NCBI GenBank assembly: GCA_002337055.1
Contig: DDFG01000005.1
Coordinates: forward strand, 830,222 to 894,221
Length of the DNA: 64,000 bases
Origin: Betaproteobacteria bacterium UBA1934
GTDB lineage: Bacteria > Pseudomonadota > Gammaproteobacteria > Burkholderiales > Rhodocyclaceae
Direction: 5' to 3'
Shown here: positions 35,395 to 43,969 of the stretch, piece after piece
Numbering within the stretch: position 1 is the stretch's first letter
How the letters are laid out: every line of letters begins with the position of its first letter
The notes under the pieces: generated by a model
The model's database searches: none
What the model was told of the DNA's origin: nothing
What the model saw: only the letters and a program-made list of their open reading frames with translations
Translations under genes and position numbers: made by a program

Positions 35395-36933
35395 TCAGGC
35401 CCAGCTCGACTTGAAGGCGGTAATGCCGGCGGCCAGTTGTTTCTCGGATTCGCCGTCGAGATCCTTGGTCGACTCCATCTTGTTCATGAGGTCGGCACAG
35501 GCGGATTTGAGGTAACCAATCATCGCCTTTTCGCATTCCAGCGCGCGCTTGACTTCGACATCGTCGAAATAGCCCTTGTCCGCCGCATACAGCGTTACGG
35601 CCATTTCGGCCACGCTCATCGGCGAGTACTGGTTCTGCTTCATCAGTTCGGTGACCAGGCGGCCGCGTTCGAGCTGCTTGCGGGTCGCTTCGTCCAGATC
35701 GGAGGCGAACTGCGCAAAGGCCGCCAGTTCGCGATACTGCGCGAGCGCCAGACGCACACCGCCACCGAGCTTCTTGATGATCTTGGTCTGAGCGGCACCG
35801 CCGACGCGTGACACCGAGATACCGGCGTTGATGGCGGGGCGGATACCGGCGTTGAACAGATCGGTTTCCAGGAAGATCTGGCCGTCGGTAATCGAGATGA
35901 CGTTGGTCGGCACGAAGGCGGAGACGTCGCCGGCTTGCGTTTCGATGACCGGCAAAGCGGTCAGCGAACCGGTTTTGCCCTTGACTTCGCCATTGGTATA
36001 TTTCTCGACCCATTCTTCCGAGACGCGAGCGGCGCGTTCGAGCAGGCGGGAGTGCAGGTAAAAAACGTCACCCGGATAGGCTTCGCGGCCCGGCGGACGA
36101 CGCAGCAGCAGGGAAATCTGGCGATAAGCCCAAGCCTGCTTGGTCAGGTCGTCATGAATGATCAGGGCATCCATGCCGCGGTCGCGGAAGTATTCGCCCA
36201 TGGTCGTGCCGGCGTAGGGTGCGATGAACTGCATCGCGGCCGATTCGGAGGCCGAGGCGGCGACGACGATGGTGTATTCCATGGCGCCGTTTTCTTCGAG
36301 CTTGCGCACCACGTTGGCGATGGTGGAAGCCTTTTGACCGACGGCGACATAAATACAGAAGAGATCCTTGCCCTTCTGGTTGATGATCGTATCGACAGCG
36401 ACCGCGGTCTTGCCGGTTTGACGGTCGCCAATGATCAGCTCGCGCTGACCGCGGCCGATCGGCACCATGGAGTCGACGCACTTCAGGCCTGTTTGCACCG
36501 GCTGCGACACCGACTTACGCCAGATCACGCCCGGAGCGACCTTTTCGATCTTGTCGGTGACCTTGGCATTGATCGGGCCCTTGCCGTCGATCGGCTGACC
36601 GAGGGAATTGACCACGCGGCCGAGCAGCTCGGGGCCGACCGGCACTTCCAGAATGCGGCCGGTCGTCTTGACCGTGTCACCTTCGGAGATGTGTTCGTAT
36701 TCACCCAGCACCACCGCGCCGACGGAGTCGCGCTCGAGGTTCAGCGCCATGCCGAAGGTGTTGCCGGGGAATTCCAGCATTTCGCCCTGCATGACGTCGG
36801 CCAGCCCGTGCACGCGGCAGATGCCGTCGGTCACGGTGACCACCGTGCCCTGCGTGCGCACTTCCGATGCGCTTTGCAGGTTCTGGATCTTGCTCTTGAT
36901 GAGCTCAGAAATTTCGGAAGGATTCAACTGCAT
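35395..36933 (-). CDS. atpA: ATP synthase F1 subunit alpha
   Basis: This 512-residue non-catalytic nucleotide-binding subunit has the Walker A GDRQTGKTAVAVDTI, the signature PAINAGISVSRVGGAAQ and the expected N-terminus MQLNPSEISELIKSKI. The length is normal for bacteria. It forms the hexamer with beta. It is separated by 9 bases from atpH upstream and 18 bases from atpG downstream. Confidence 0.98.
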   Translation of the reverse strand: MQLNPSEISELIKSKIQNLQSASEVRTQGTVVTVTDGICRVHGLADVMQGEMLEFPGNTFGMALNLERDSVGAVVLGEYEHISEGDTVKTTGRILEVPVGPELLGRVVNSLGQPIDGKGPINAKVTDKIEKVAPGVIWRKSVSQPVQTGLKCVDSMVPIGRGQRELIIGDRQTGKTAVAVDTIINQKGKDLFCIYVAVGQKASTIANVVRKLEENGAMEYTIVVAASASESAAMQFIAPYAGTTMGEYFRDRGMDALIIHDDLTKQAWAYRQISLLLRRPPGREAYPGDVFYLHSRLLERAARVSEEWVEKYTNGEVKGKTGSLTALPVIETQAGDVSAFVPTNVISITDGQIFLETDLFNAGIRPAINAGISVSRVGGAAQTKIIKKLGGGVRLALAQYRELAAFAQFASDLDEATRKQLERGRLVTELMKQNQYSPMSVAEMAVTLYAADKGYFDDVEVKRALECEKAMIGYLKSACADLMNKMESTKDLDGESEKQLAAGITAFKSSWA

Positions 36934-36942
36934 GAAATTCTC

Positions 36943-37479
36943 CTAGTTGTGCAGCGCCGTAGCCATTTTGTCGAGCTTGCCACGCACCGAGGCATCGAGC
37001 ATCTGGTCACCAACGACGACCTTGATGCCTCCGATCAGTTCGGGATCGACGCTGACCCGGGCATCGAGCCGGGTCCTGAAGTGCGCTTCCAGCTGGGGCA
37101 CCAGTGCCTTGACATGGGCATCGTCGAGGGCAAACGCCGAGACGATCTCGGCTTCCTTGACGCCTTCCTCGCCGTGCTTCAGATTCTCGAAGAGCTCGGC
37201 GACTTCGGGCAGGCAGCCCAGACGGTTGTTGTTGGCCAGCAGTTGGACGAAGTTCGACAGTTCCGCATCTACCGCCGAGCCGCAGGCGGCACGGAACAGC
37301 TCGACCCGCGCGCCGATCGTGACATTGGGATCGCCAATGGCGGCACGGGCTTCGGGATGGGCAGCGACCTGGGCGAGCGTCGCGAGACGCTCCGACCATT
37401 GCGCCAGAGTGCCGCCGGCCTTGGCTACCTGGAACAGGGCTTCGGCGTATGGACGGGCGATAGTGACGGATTCGGCCAT
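36943..37479 (-). CDS. atpH: ATP synthase subunit delta
   Basis: This 178-residue peripheral-stalk protein links F1 to the b subunits. The N-terminal helical bundle begins TIARPYAEALFQVAKAGG and the C-terminal motif is DPELIGGIKVVVGDQMLDAS, both diagnostic of AtpH. The length is as expected. It starts 4 bases after the atpF stop, suggesting coupled translation. Confidence 0.97.
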   Translation of the reverse strand: MAESVTIARPYAEALFQVAKAGGTLAQWSERLATLAQVAAHPEARAAIGDPNVTIGARVELFRAACGSAVDAELSNFVQLLANNNRLGCLPEVAELFENLKHGEEGVKEAEIVSAFALDDAHVKALVPQLEAHFRTRLDARVSVDPELIGGIKVVVGDQMLDASVRGKLDKMATALHN

Positions 37480-37483
37480 TTGC

Positions 37484-37954
37484 TTACAGGTCCTGTTTCA
37501 GGGTGCCCAGCATGTCGGCATGCACGGACGCATTGATTTCCTTGCGCAGAATCTTCTCGGCGCCGGCCACGGCCAGTTCGGCGACGCGCTCACGCAGGGC
37601 GTGTTTGGCGCGTTCGACTTCCTGTTCGATTTCGGCCTTGGCACCGGCGACGACCTTGTCGGCCTCGACCTTGGCCTGAGCCTTGGCTTCCTCGATAATC
37701 TGCTGCGCGCGCTTTTCGGCTTGCGCCAGGAGTTCCGCGGTCTTGACCTTGGAATCCTTAAGCGCATCGGCGGAACGCTTGGCAACAATCTCTTGTTCCT
37801 GTTTGGCGCGTTCGGCCGCAGCCAGGCCATCGGCGATCTGGGCTTGCCGTGCGGCCATCGCCTTTTGCAGCGGCGGCCAGACGAACTTCATCGTGATCCA
37901 GATGAAGAGAGCAAACCAGATGGCTTGGCCAATCAGTGTAGCGTTGATACTCAC
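37484..37954 (-). CDS. atpF: ATP synthase Fo subunit b
   Basis: This 156-residue stator subunit has one N-terminal membrane helix (LIGQAIWFALFIWITMKFVW). A long charged coiled coil follows, rich in Ala, Glu, Lys and Gln. It dimerises and holds F1 static relative to Fo through delta. The length equals the E. coli protein (156). Single b gene: no b' paralogue was seen, as expected for a non-photosynthetic proteobacterium. Confidence 0.97.
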   Translation of the reverse strand: MSINATLIGQAIWFALFIWITMKFVWPPLQKAMAARQAQIADGLAAAERAKQEQEIVAKRSADALKDSKVKTAELLAQAEKRAQQIIEEAKAQAKVEADKVVAGAKAEIEQEVERAKHALRERVAELAVAGAEKILRKEINASVHADMLGTLKQDL

Positions 37955-37990
37955 GCTAACCTCCTGGTAATGGTGGGTTCAAGCACGAGA

Positions 37991-38266
37991 TTAGTGACCG
38001 GCAGCAGCTTTGATCATGGGCAGGAACGGGTTGGCGAACAGCATGAACAGGGCGATACCGACACCGATCATGGTCACGGCGTCGAGCAGACCGGCAACGA
38101 TGAACATCTTGACTTGCAGCGTCGGGATCATTTCCGGCTGACGGGCGGCACCTTCCAGGAAACGGCCACCGAGGATACCGAAGCCGATGGCGGTACCGAG
38201 CGCGCCGCAGCCGATCAGGATGGCAACAGCGATAGCGGTGTTGGAAAGGACGGTTGCGAGTTCCAT
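37991..38266 (-). CDS. atpE: ATP synthase Fo subunit c
   Basis: This 91-residue rotor-ring proteolipid consists of two membrane helices joined by the polar loop GGRFLEGAARQPEM. The ion-binding carboxylate is the Asp in GLLDAVTMIGVG, in the position of E. coli Asp61. The Gln-Glu-Ser-Thr combination of sodium-type rings is absent, so a proton-driven enzyme is expected. A strong ribosome site (AGGAGTCAAC) precedes the ATG, fitting the high copy number of c. Confidence 0.98.
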   Translation of the reverse strand: MELATVLSNTAIAVAILIGCGALGTAIGFGILGGRFLEGAARQPEMIPTLQVKMFIVAGLLDAVTMIGVGIALFMLFANPFLPMIKAAAGH

Positions 38267-38332
38267 GTTGACTCCTAAGTGAGTGTGTTTTTACAGAAAA
38301 GCGGTTGAGAAAAAGGTGTGGTGTTTCAGGTA

Positions 38333-39142
38333 TTAGTGCGATTCCGCGGCCATCGACATGTAGACGATCGTCAGCATCATGAAAACGAAGGCCTGCAAGG
38401 TGATGATCAGGATGTGGAACAGTTCCCAGGGCAGTGCGAGCGGTAGTTGATAGAGACCGAGCAGGGCGATCAGGATAAAGACCATTTCGCCCGCGTACAT
38501 GTTGCCGAAAAGACGCAGGGCCAGCGAAATCGGCTTGGCGATGTCTTCAACGATGCGGAAGATCAGGTTGACCGGAGCGAGCTTGGCGCCGAACGGGGCG
38601 GTGAAGACCTCGTGCAGGAAGCCGCCGACGCCCTTCACCTTCAGGTTCATGCCGAGCATGATGAAGAACACGCTGATCGACATGGCGAAGGTCAGGTTGG
38701 GGTCGGTGGTCGGCACGAACTTGAAGGGCAGATGTTCGTTGCCGGTGATTTTTTGCGTCACGAAAGGCAGGAAATCGACCGGGATCAGATCCATGGCGTT
38801 CATGGTGAACACCCAGACGAAAATGGTGATGGCCAGCGGAGTGACCAGCGCGCTCTTGCCGTGGAAGGTGTCCTTGACCTGCTGATCGACCAGCGAGACA
38901 ACCATTTCGATGAAATTCTGCAGCTTGCCCGGCACACCGGCGGTGGCTTTGCTGGCGGCCCAGGCCATCAGGCCGAAGACGAGCAGTCCGAGAACGCCGG
39001 ATACCAGCAGCGTATCGAGGTGAAAGGTCCAGAAGCCGGTGCAGTGGCCGTCGACCTTGGCGGCTTCGGCGCAAACCTGCAGATTGGTCAGATGGTGCTG
39101 GATATATCCAGCGGTGTTCAGCGTGCCGCCTTCTGCGCTCAT
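38333..39142 (-). CDS. atpB: ATP synthase Fo subunit a
   Basis: This 269-residue membrane subunit forms the proton half-channels. The essential arginine lies in SLALRLFGNMYAGE, and the C-terminal helix IITLQAFVFMMLTIVYMSMA is typical. About five or six helices are predicted and the length matches. The ribosome site CGGAGAAAAC precedes the ATG. It follows atpI by 16 bases. Confidence 0.97.
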   Translation of the reverse strand: MSAEGGTLNTAGYIQHHLTNLQVCAEAAKVDGHCTGFWTFHLDTLLVSGVLGLLVFGLMAWAASKATAGVPGKLQNFIEMVVSLVDQQVKDTFHGKSALVTPLAITIFVWVFTMNAMDLIPVDFLPFVTQKITGNEHLPFKFVPTTDPNLTFAMSISVFFIMLGMNLKVKGVGGFLHEVFTAPFGAKLAPVNLIFRIVEDIAKPISLALRLFGNMYAGEMVFILIALLGLYQLPLALPWELFHILIITLQAFVFMMLTIVYMSMAAESH

Positions 39143-39158
39143 GTTTTCTCCGCTCAGC

Positions 39159-39515
39159 CTAACGTTGCTTCAAGAGTGCCAGCCAGTGGATGGCAATGGT
39201 TGATCCAAATCCCAGAAACAGCGGCAGGGCCGCTACTTCACGATATTCCATAAACACTAGCGCAAACAACCCGAGCGTTACCGCATACTTGAACGCTTCC
39301 CCGGCCGCCTGCGCGCGATAAATCCTGACAGGATCGGAACCGCTGGGAAGACGCATCGCCCGCCAGACATAACCCGCGTTGCCCAGCACCCCGATCAGCC
39401 CACCAATCAGGGCGGAAAGGGCGGAGTGCCCGCCTCCCGCCAACCCGGCAATCGCCGCTGCCAGCAAGGCAATCAAAGCTTGCCGACTCAGAATCCAGCG
39501 TATTTGCGGGTGCAC
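39159..39515 (-). CDS. atpI: ATP synthase protein I
   Basis: This 118-residue accessory membrane protein opens the atp operon. It has four predicted helices, including LIALLAAAIAGLAGGGHSAL and the glycine-rich LIGGLIGVLGNAGYVWRAM of AtpI. AtpI assists c-ring assembly or cation homeostasis and is not essential. The start is GTG at 39515 with AGGATAGTCG upstream. The predicted operon promoter lies about 25-55 bases before it. Confidence 0.9.
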   Translation of the reverse strand: MHPQIRWILSRQALIALLAAAIAGLAGGGHSALSALIGGLIGVLGNAGYVWRAMRLPSGSDPVRIYRAQAAGEAFKYAVTLGLFALVFMEYREVAALPLFLGFGSTIAIHWLALLKQR

Positions 39516-39541
39516 CGACTATCCTGTTCTACAGATTACAG

Positions 39542-39570
39542 ACTGTAACAAAGTCTTATACAAGAGTCAA
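39542..39570 (-). promoter_or_regulatory. Predicted promoter of the atp operon
   Basis: On the minus strand TTGACT (39570-39565) is followed after 17 bases by TACAGT (39547-39542), giving a start near 39535 and a short leader before the atpI GTG. A perfect palindrome TTACAG-A-CTGTAA (39536-39548) covers the -10 element, so a repressor-type operator is possible. Confidence 0.5.
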
Positions 39571-39634
39571 ATACCGCGAGTACACAATTAATCGGTCATA
39601 TTGCAGGACGATGACGCCAAGGCCTGCCTGCTCG

Positions 39635-40486
39635 TCAGCCGCGCAGGCGGCCCAGAAGGCCGTCAAGCTGGTCGAGATCGCCGAATTCGATGGTCAGCTT
39701 GCCGACCCCTTTTTTGTTGGCACGGATGGCGACAGTGGCACCGAGGTTGTCGGACAGTTCTTCCTGAAGTCGCAGCAGGTCGCGGTCGACTTCACCGGCA
39801 GTGGGCGTCTTGGGCGGATTCAGCGTTTGCTGCACCAGTCTTTCCGCCTCGCGCACCGAGAGGCCCTTTTGCACGATACGCTGAGCCAAGGCCACCTGCG
39901 GTGCCTTGGCGAGCGCCAGCAGAGCGCGGGCGTGGCCCATGTCGAGTTGTCCTTGCATCAGCAGGTCCTGCACTGGCGAGGACAATTGCAATAGCCGCAG
40001 CAGGTTGGAGGTGGCCGGGCGCGAACGTCCGACCGCATCGGCCGCCTGCTGGTGCGAGAGGCCGAATTCGTCGATCAGGCGCTGCAAGCCTTGCGCTTCT
40101 TCCAGCGGATTGAGGTTTTCGCGCTGGATGTTTTCGATCAGCGCCATGGCCAGCGCTTGTTCGTCGGCGATGGCGCGGATCAAGACCGGCACTTCGGCCA
40201 GGCCAGCCAGTTGCGAGGCACGCCAGCGGCGTTCGCCGGCGACGATTTCGTAGCGTTCAGCACCCGGCGTCTTGTCGACGGCGCGCACCAGAATCGGCTG
40301 CATCACGCCCTGTGCCCGGATTGACGCGGCCAGTTCGGCCAGCGAGGTTTCGTCCATCTGGGTGCGGGGCTGATACTTGCCCGGTTGCAAGCGGTCGACC
40401 GGCAGGTTGCGCTGCTCGTCCTTATGCGCGGCGTCGTCGCCGGCCAGCAGCGCGTCAAGGCCGCGGCCCAGTCCTTTGAGTTTCAT
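39635..40486 (-). CDS. parB: Chromosome-partitioning protein ParB
   Basis: This 283-residue parS-binding CTPase has the N-terminal KLKGLGRGLDALLAG, the CTP-binding motif GERRWRAS, the preceding IQRENLNPLEEA and the helix-turn-helix LSHQQAADAVGRSRPATSNL. The C-terminus supplies dimerisation. Its ATG overlaps the parA stop (ATGA at 40483-40486). The length and order (rsmG-parA-parB-atpI) match betaproteobacterial chromosomes. I saw no good parS site in the window. Confidence 0.96.
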   Translation of the reverse strand: MKLKGLGRGLDALLAGDDAAHKDEQRNLPVDRLQPGKYQPRTQMDETSLAELAASIRAQGVMQPILVRAVDKTPGAERYEIVAGERRWRASQLAGLAEVPVLIRAIADEQALAMALIENIQRENLNPLEEAQGLQRLIDEFGLSHQQAADAVGRSRPATSNLLRLLQLSSPVQDLLMQGQLDMGHARALLALAKAPQVALAQRIVQKGLSVREAERLVQQTLNPPKTPTAGEVDRDLLRLQEELSDNLGATVAIRANKKGVGKLTIEFGDLDQLDGLLGRLRG

Positions 40487-41277
40487 GCCATGGGTTCCTT
40501 CTGCGATGCGTCCTTCAACATTCCAAAGCGATCGAGCAGTTCCGCCGCGAGGCTGAGATAGGCCTGCGCGCCCCTCGAGTTTTTGTCGAAGGCGATGACC
40601 GGCTTGCCGTACGAAGGCGCCTCGGCCAGCCGCACATTGCGCGGCACGATGGTTCGATACACTTTTTTGCCGAAATGGCTTTCCAGTTCCGCCGACACCT
40701 GCTGCGTCAGGGTGCTTTGCGGGTTGTACATGGTGCGCAGCAAGCCTTCGATCTCAAGTCTCGAATTGAGGTTGCCGCGTACCTTCCGGAGTGTTTCAAC
40801 CAGATCGGACAGGCCTTCCAGCGCGTAATATTCGCACTGCATCGGGATCAGAACGTAGTCGGAAGCGACGAGGCCGTTGACCGTCAGCATGTTGAGAGCC
40901 GGCGGGCAGTCGATCAGGATGAAGTCATATTCCGCGTGCCCGGCCTGCAATGCGTCGCGCAAGCGGTACTCGCGGCGATCGAGTTCGATCAGTTCGACTT
41001 CGGCGCCGGCCAGTTCGCGATTGGCCGGCAGGACGTCGAAACCGAATTCGGTCTTCAGGCAGACTTTGGCCAGACTCGCCGAGCCGATCAGCAACTGATA
41101 AACGGTCGGCAGCGCCTCGCGTTTGAAAATGCCGCAACCGGTGGTGGCGTTGCCCTGCGGATCGAGATCGATCAGCAGTACCCGCTGGCCATGCGCGGCC
41201 AGGCCGGCGGCCAGATTGACCGCCGTCGTCGTTTTGCCGACGCCGCCCTTTTGGTTGGTGATTGCAAAAACCTTCAT
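40483..41277 (-). CDS. parA: Chromosome-partitioning ATPase ParA (Soj)
   Basis: This 264-residue deviant-Walker ATPase has KGGVGKTTTAVNLA near the N-terminus, LIDLDPQGNATTG and the Walker B region DFILIDCPPALN. It drives ParB-bound origins apart along the nucleoid. The frame stays open far upstream to 41703, but the true start is the ATG at 41277, which gives MKVFAITNQ and overlaps the rsmG stop (ATGA). rsmG, parA and parB are thus translationally coupled in series. Confidence 0.97.
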   Translation of the reverse strand: MKVFAITNQKGGVGKTTTAVNLAAGLAAHGQRVLLIDLDPQGNATTGCGIFKREALPTVYQLLIGSASLAKVCLKTEFGFDVLPANRELAGAEVELIELDRREYRLRDALQAGHAEYDFILIDCPPALNMLTVNGLVASDYVLIPMQCEYYALEGLSDLVETLRKVRGNLNSRLEIEGLLRTMYNPQSTLTQQVSAELESHFGKKVYRTIVPRNVRLAEAPSYGKPVIAFDKNSRGAQAYLSLAAELLDRFGMLKDASQKEPMA

Positions 41278-41891
41278 GCGACCGCTTTCAAAATCAACAA
41301 ATGTCTCTCGGCATTCAGCCCCGGCACCGCGAGCGGTTGGATGTCCGCCAGCTCGATATCGGCCGGCAGCCTTGCCAGTTCGTCGTCCGGACGCACCCCC
41401 TTCATCGCCAGCCAGCGGCCTTCCGCCGCCAGAAGATGGCGCGTTAGATGCACGAACTCGGCGGTGTCGGCAAAGGCGCGTGAGACGATCTGGCCGAAAC
41501 GGTCCGTCAGCGTTTCCACGCGCGCATGGATGGCGTGCACGTTGGACAGGCCCAGTTCGATGATCGCCTGTTGCAGGAAGCTGACTTTCTTTTGCACCGC
41601 ATCTACCAGCGTCACCGAAAGGTCGGGGCGCAGGATGGCGAGCGGAATGCCCGGCAAGCCCCCGCCGCTGCCCACATCCAGCAAAGGCGTGGCCTCGATC
41701 CACGGCAGAATGGCCAGGGAATCGAGCAGATGGTGAGAAATGACTTGCTCCCTGTCGCGGATGGCGGTCAGGTTATACGTTTTGTTCCACTTCAGTAGCA
41801 GATCGACGTAGGCCAGCAGACGCACCTCATCGCCGGGAGCCGGGGTGAGCCCGAGCCGTGCCAGCGCCTGATTGAGGTCGACAGCGTTCAT
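41274..41891 (-). CDS. rsmG: 16S rRNA (guanine527-N7)-methyltransferase
   Basis: This 205-residue SAM methyltransferase modifies G527 of 16S rRNA, a site whose loss gives low-level streptomycin resistance in other bacteria. The SAM loop LLDVGSGGGLPGIPLA and KWNKTYNLTAIRD are diagnostic. The length is normal. In most proteobacteria mnmG lies directly upstream; here 6 kb of oppositely oriented ato-type genes intervene. It leads the rsmG-parA-parB series. Confidence 0.97.
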   Translation of the reverse strand: MNAVDLNQALARLGLTPAPGDEVRLLAYVDLLLKWNKTYNLTAIRDREQVISHHLLDSLAILPWIEATPLLDVGSGGGLPGIPLAILRPDLSVTLVDAVQKKVSFLQQAIIELGLSNVHAIHARVETLTDRFGQIVSRAFADTAEFVHLTRHLLAAEGRWLAMKGVRPDDELARLPADIELADIQPLAVPGLNAERHLLILKAVA

Positions 41892-42100
41892 GGCGATTGC
41901 GGCGCCTGGGTGAAATCATTGAGAATCGATGTGTTCCGGCCCATCAGGAAGATCTCTGTCCGATCAATTTGCGGCCGGTTGCCCTGCGACAAATGCGACC
42001 AAGTGAATGAAATGGGACGAATTTTACGTCATGCCACCGACAAAGGACACCTCGAATGGAAGCGTTCGTCCGCGGGTTACATCGGCGAAAGGATGAGGCC

Positions 42101-43969
42101 ATGATTGCCTGGCTCGGTGCGCAACTGCGCCGGTGGTGGCCTTCCAGCCTGCGCGCGCAGTTAATGTTGATTTTGTTGCCGGTGGTCGGATTGCCGGTGG
42201 TGGCGACGGGCTATGTACTGAAAGTGAGAGGTCACGCCACTCTGGTCGAGGAAAAGCGGATTCATCTGGAAGGGGTGACCGCCCTGCTCGAACGCCACCT
42301 TCAGCAAGCGGGCGGATTCGACGCACTGCTACGCCAGTATGCGGGCCCGGCGGGCGACTCGACCGCCCAGGTGACCTATCTGAACGGTCGTTTGCGGGGA
42401 TATACCGACGAAGTGGCGCAGGCTTTTCCGGAGGTTGGGGTCGGATATTTTCATCGCGGACTCGATGCCATCGTGACGTATGGTCCTAGCCCGCAGTACG
42501 GGCACACCGTCGGCCAAACCATTGCGCAAAACCATCCGGGTCGCGGCGTGATGGAATACAACCGGATGATGACCGTCAGCGGCGACCTGGTGCGCGGCAA
42601 CATCATGAATGCCATGCGGCCGATCGTGGAAAACGGCCGGGTGGTCGGGTATATCTGGGCTAACGAGTTTCTCGACGCCATTGACGAACAGGCCAGTGCT
42701 ATGCGCGTCGCGGTGTATTCAATGACCTTGTTCGGGTTTGCCTTGTCGCTGGCGGTCGTGTTTTTCGTCATTGCGCAACTGACCGGCAAGATGGCGGTCA
42801 TCAAGCAAGGGCTGACGCGCCTGCGTTTCGACCTGCGCGAGAGCATTCCGCCGATCAAGGGCGAAATCGGCGAGATGGTCGATGCCATTAATGAACTCGC
42901 GCGTGCCCTGCTTGAAACGCGTTCGATGCACGATAACATCCTCGACAGTCTTGCCGATGCGGTCATCACCGTCGATGCCCAGCACAATGTCACCTACGTC
43001 AATCCGGCTGGATGCGAATTGTTCGGTTGCAAGGCCGACGATGCCATCGGGCGCCCCTACATCACGCTGTTTCGCTCCGACGCGCACTTTTCGAGTCTGC
43101 TGCTGGATACCCTGCAAACGGGGCGGGAACACCGCGGTATCGAGATTGACTATCCACTCCAGCATTCGACACCGCATGTGCTGGCGAGTACCAGTTTGCT
43201 GTACGACGGACGCGGGCATCAGCTTGGCGTGGTGGCGATCATCCGCGACGTGACCAAGACCTTTGCTCTGCAACGCCAGGTCGCGCAGAATGAACGGCTG
43301 GCCGCGTTGGGCGGCGTGGCGGCGGGCATTGCGCATGAACTGCGGACGCCGCTCACGTCGATCCGCGGGTTTGTGCAATACCTGCAAGGCTCGACCGATC
43401 CGAAGGAGTGGCAGGAGTATGGCACCATCATCATTCGCGAGGTCGATGGCCTCAACCGCATCGTTTCCGAACTGCTCGACCTTGCCCGGCCACAGCCGCT
43501 GCGGCTGGAAGCGGTGCAGTTGAACCGGGTGGTCGACGAGGCCTTGTTGTTGCTGCCCGAAGAAGCCCGTCAGCGCGGCGTTGAGTTCATCCGCGAGTTC
43601 GACCTCCAATTGCCAGAGATTCAGGCGGACAAGGGGCAACTCAAACAGGTGTTACTCAACATCCTGCTCAACGCCGTTCAGGCGATCGCCGACGCCGGGC
43701 AGGTGCGCGTTGTCACGCGTGTCGAAAAGGATGGTCGTATTGGGATACAGGTCACCGATAATGGCTGCGGGATTCCCGAAGCGATCAGAAAACAGATTTT
43801 CGATCCGTTTTTCTCTACCAAGCCGAACGGAACCGGACTAGGCATGGCGATTGCTCGTCGTATCGTCGAGAGTCATCACGGCAGCCTTGCAGTGGATAGT
43901 GCGGAACAGCAAGGCTGTACGGTGACACTGATTTTTCCACGTATTCCGCCCGGTCCATCGCCACTATGA
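42101..43969 (+). CDS. atoS: Membrane sensor histidine kinase, AtoS-like
   Basis: This 622-residue kinase has two membrane helices (about 15-40 and 210-235) flanking a periplasmic sensor of about 165 residues. A HAMP-like linker, a PAS domain (DSLADAVITVDAQHNVTYVNP), and HisKA with His412 in GIAHELRTPLTS follow. The ATPase domain shows LLNILLNAVQA and DNGCGIP. It is the family that phosphorylates sigma-54 activators such as AtoC, which is encoded next and overlaps by ATGA. I chose the ATG at 42101 with the ribosome site GGATGAGG; the frame is open from 42056. The signal is probably a short-chain acid (inference from downstream genes). Confidence 0.9.
   Translation: MIAWLGAQLRRWWPSSLRAQLMLILLPVVGLPVVATGYVLKVRGHATLVEEKRIHLEGVTALLERHLQQAGGFDALLRQYAGPAGDSTAQVTYLNGRLRGYTDEVAQAFPEVGVGYFHRGLDAIVTYGPSPQYGHTVGQTIAQNHPGRGVMEYNRMMTVSGDLVRGNIMNAMRPIVENGRVVGYIWANEFLDAIDEQASAMRVAVYSMTLFGFALSLAVVFFVIAQLTGKMAVIKQGLTRLRFDLRESIPPIKGEIGEMVDAINELARALLETRSMHDNILDSLADAVITVDAQHNVTYVNPAGCELFGCKADDAIGRPYITLFRSDAHFSSLLLDTLQTGREHRGIEIDYPLQHSTPHVLASTSLLYDGRGHQLGVVAIIRDVTKTFALQRQVAQNERLAALGGVAAGIAHELRTPLTSIRGFVQYLQGSTDPKEWQEYGTIIIREVDGLNRIVSELLDLARPQPLRLEAVQLNRVVDEALLLLPEEARQRGVEFIREFDLQLPEIQADKGQLKQVLLNILLNAVQAIADAGQVRVVTRVEKDGRIGIQVTDNGCGIPEAIRKQIFDPFFSTKPNGTGLGMAIARRIVESHHGSLAVDSAEQQGCTVTLIFPRIPPGPSPL

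Noticed and set aside
41278..41703. Long N-terminal extension of parA up to 41703
   Set aside because: The frame is open but lies antisense-free inside rsmG; the ATG at 41277 gives the normal ParA N-terminus and an ATGA overlap.
41892..42100. Possible origin of replication between rsmG and the sensor kinase
   Set aside because: The locus type is often near oriC, but I found no DnaA-box cluster, no AT-rich stretch and no dnaA, rnpA or rpmH in the window.
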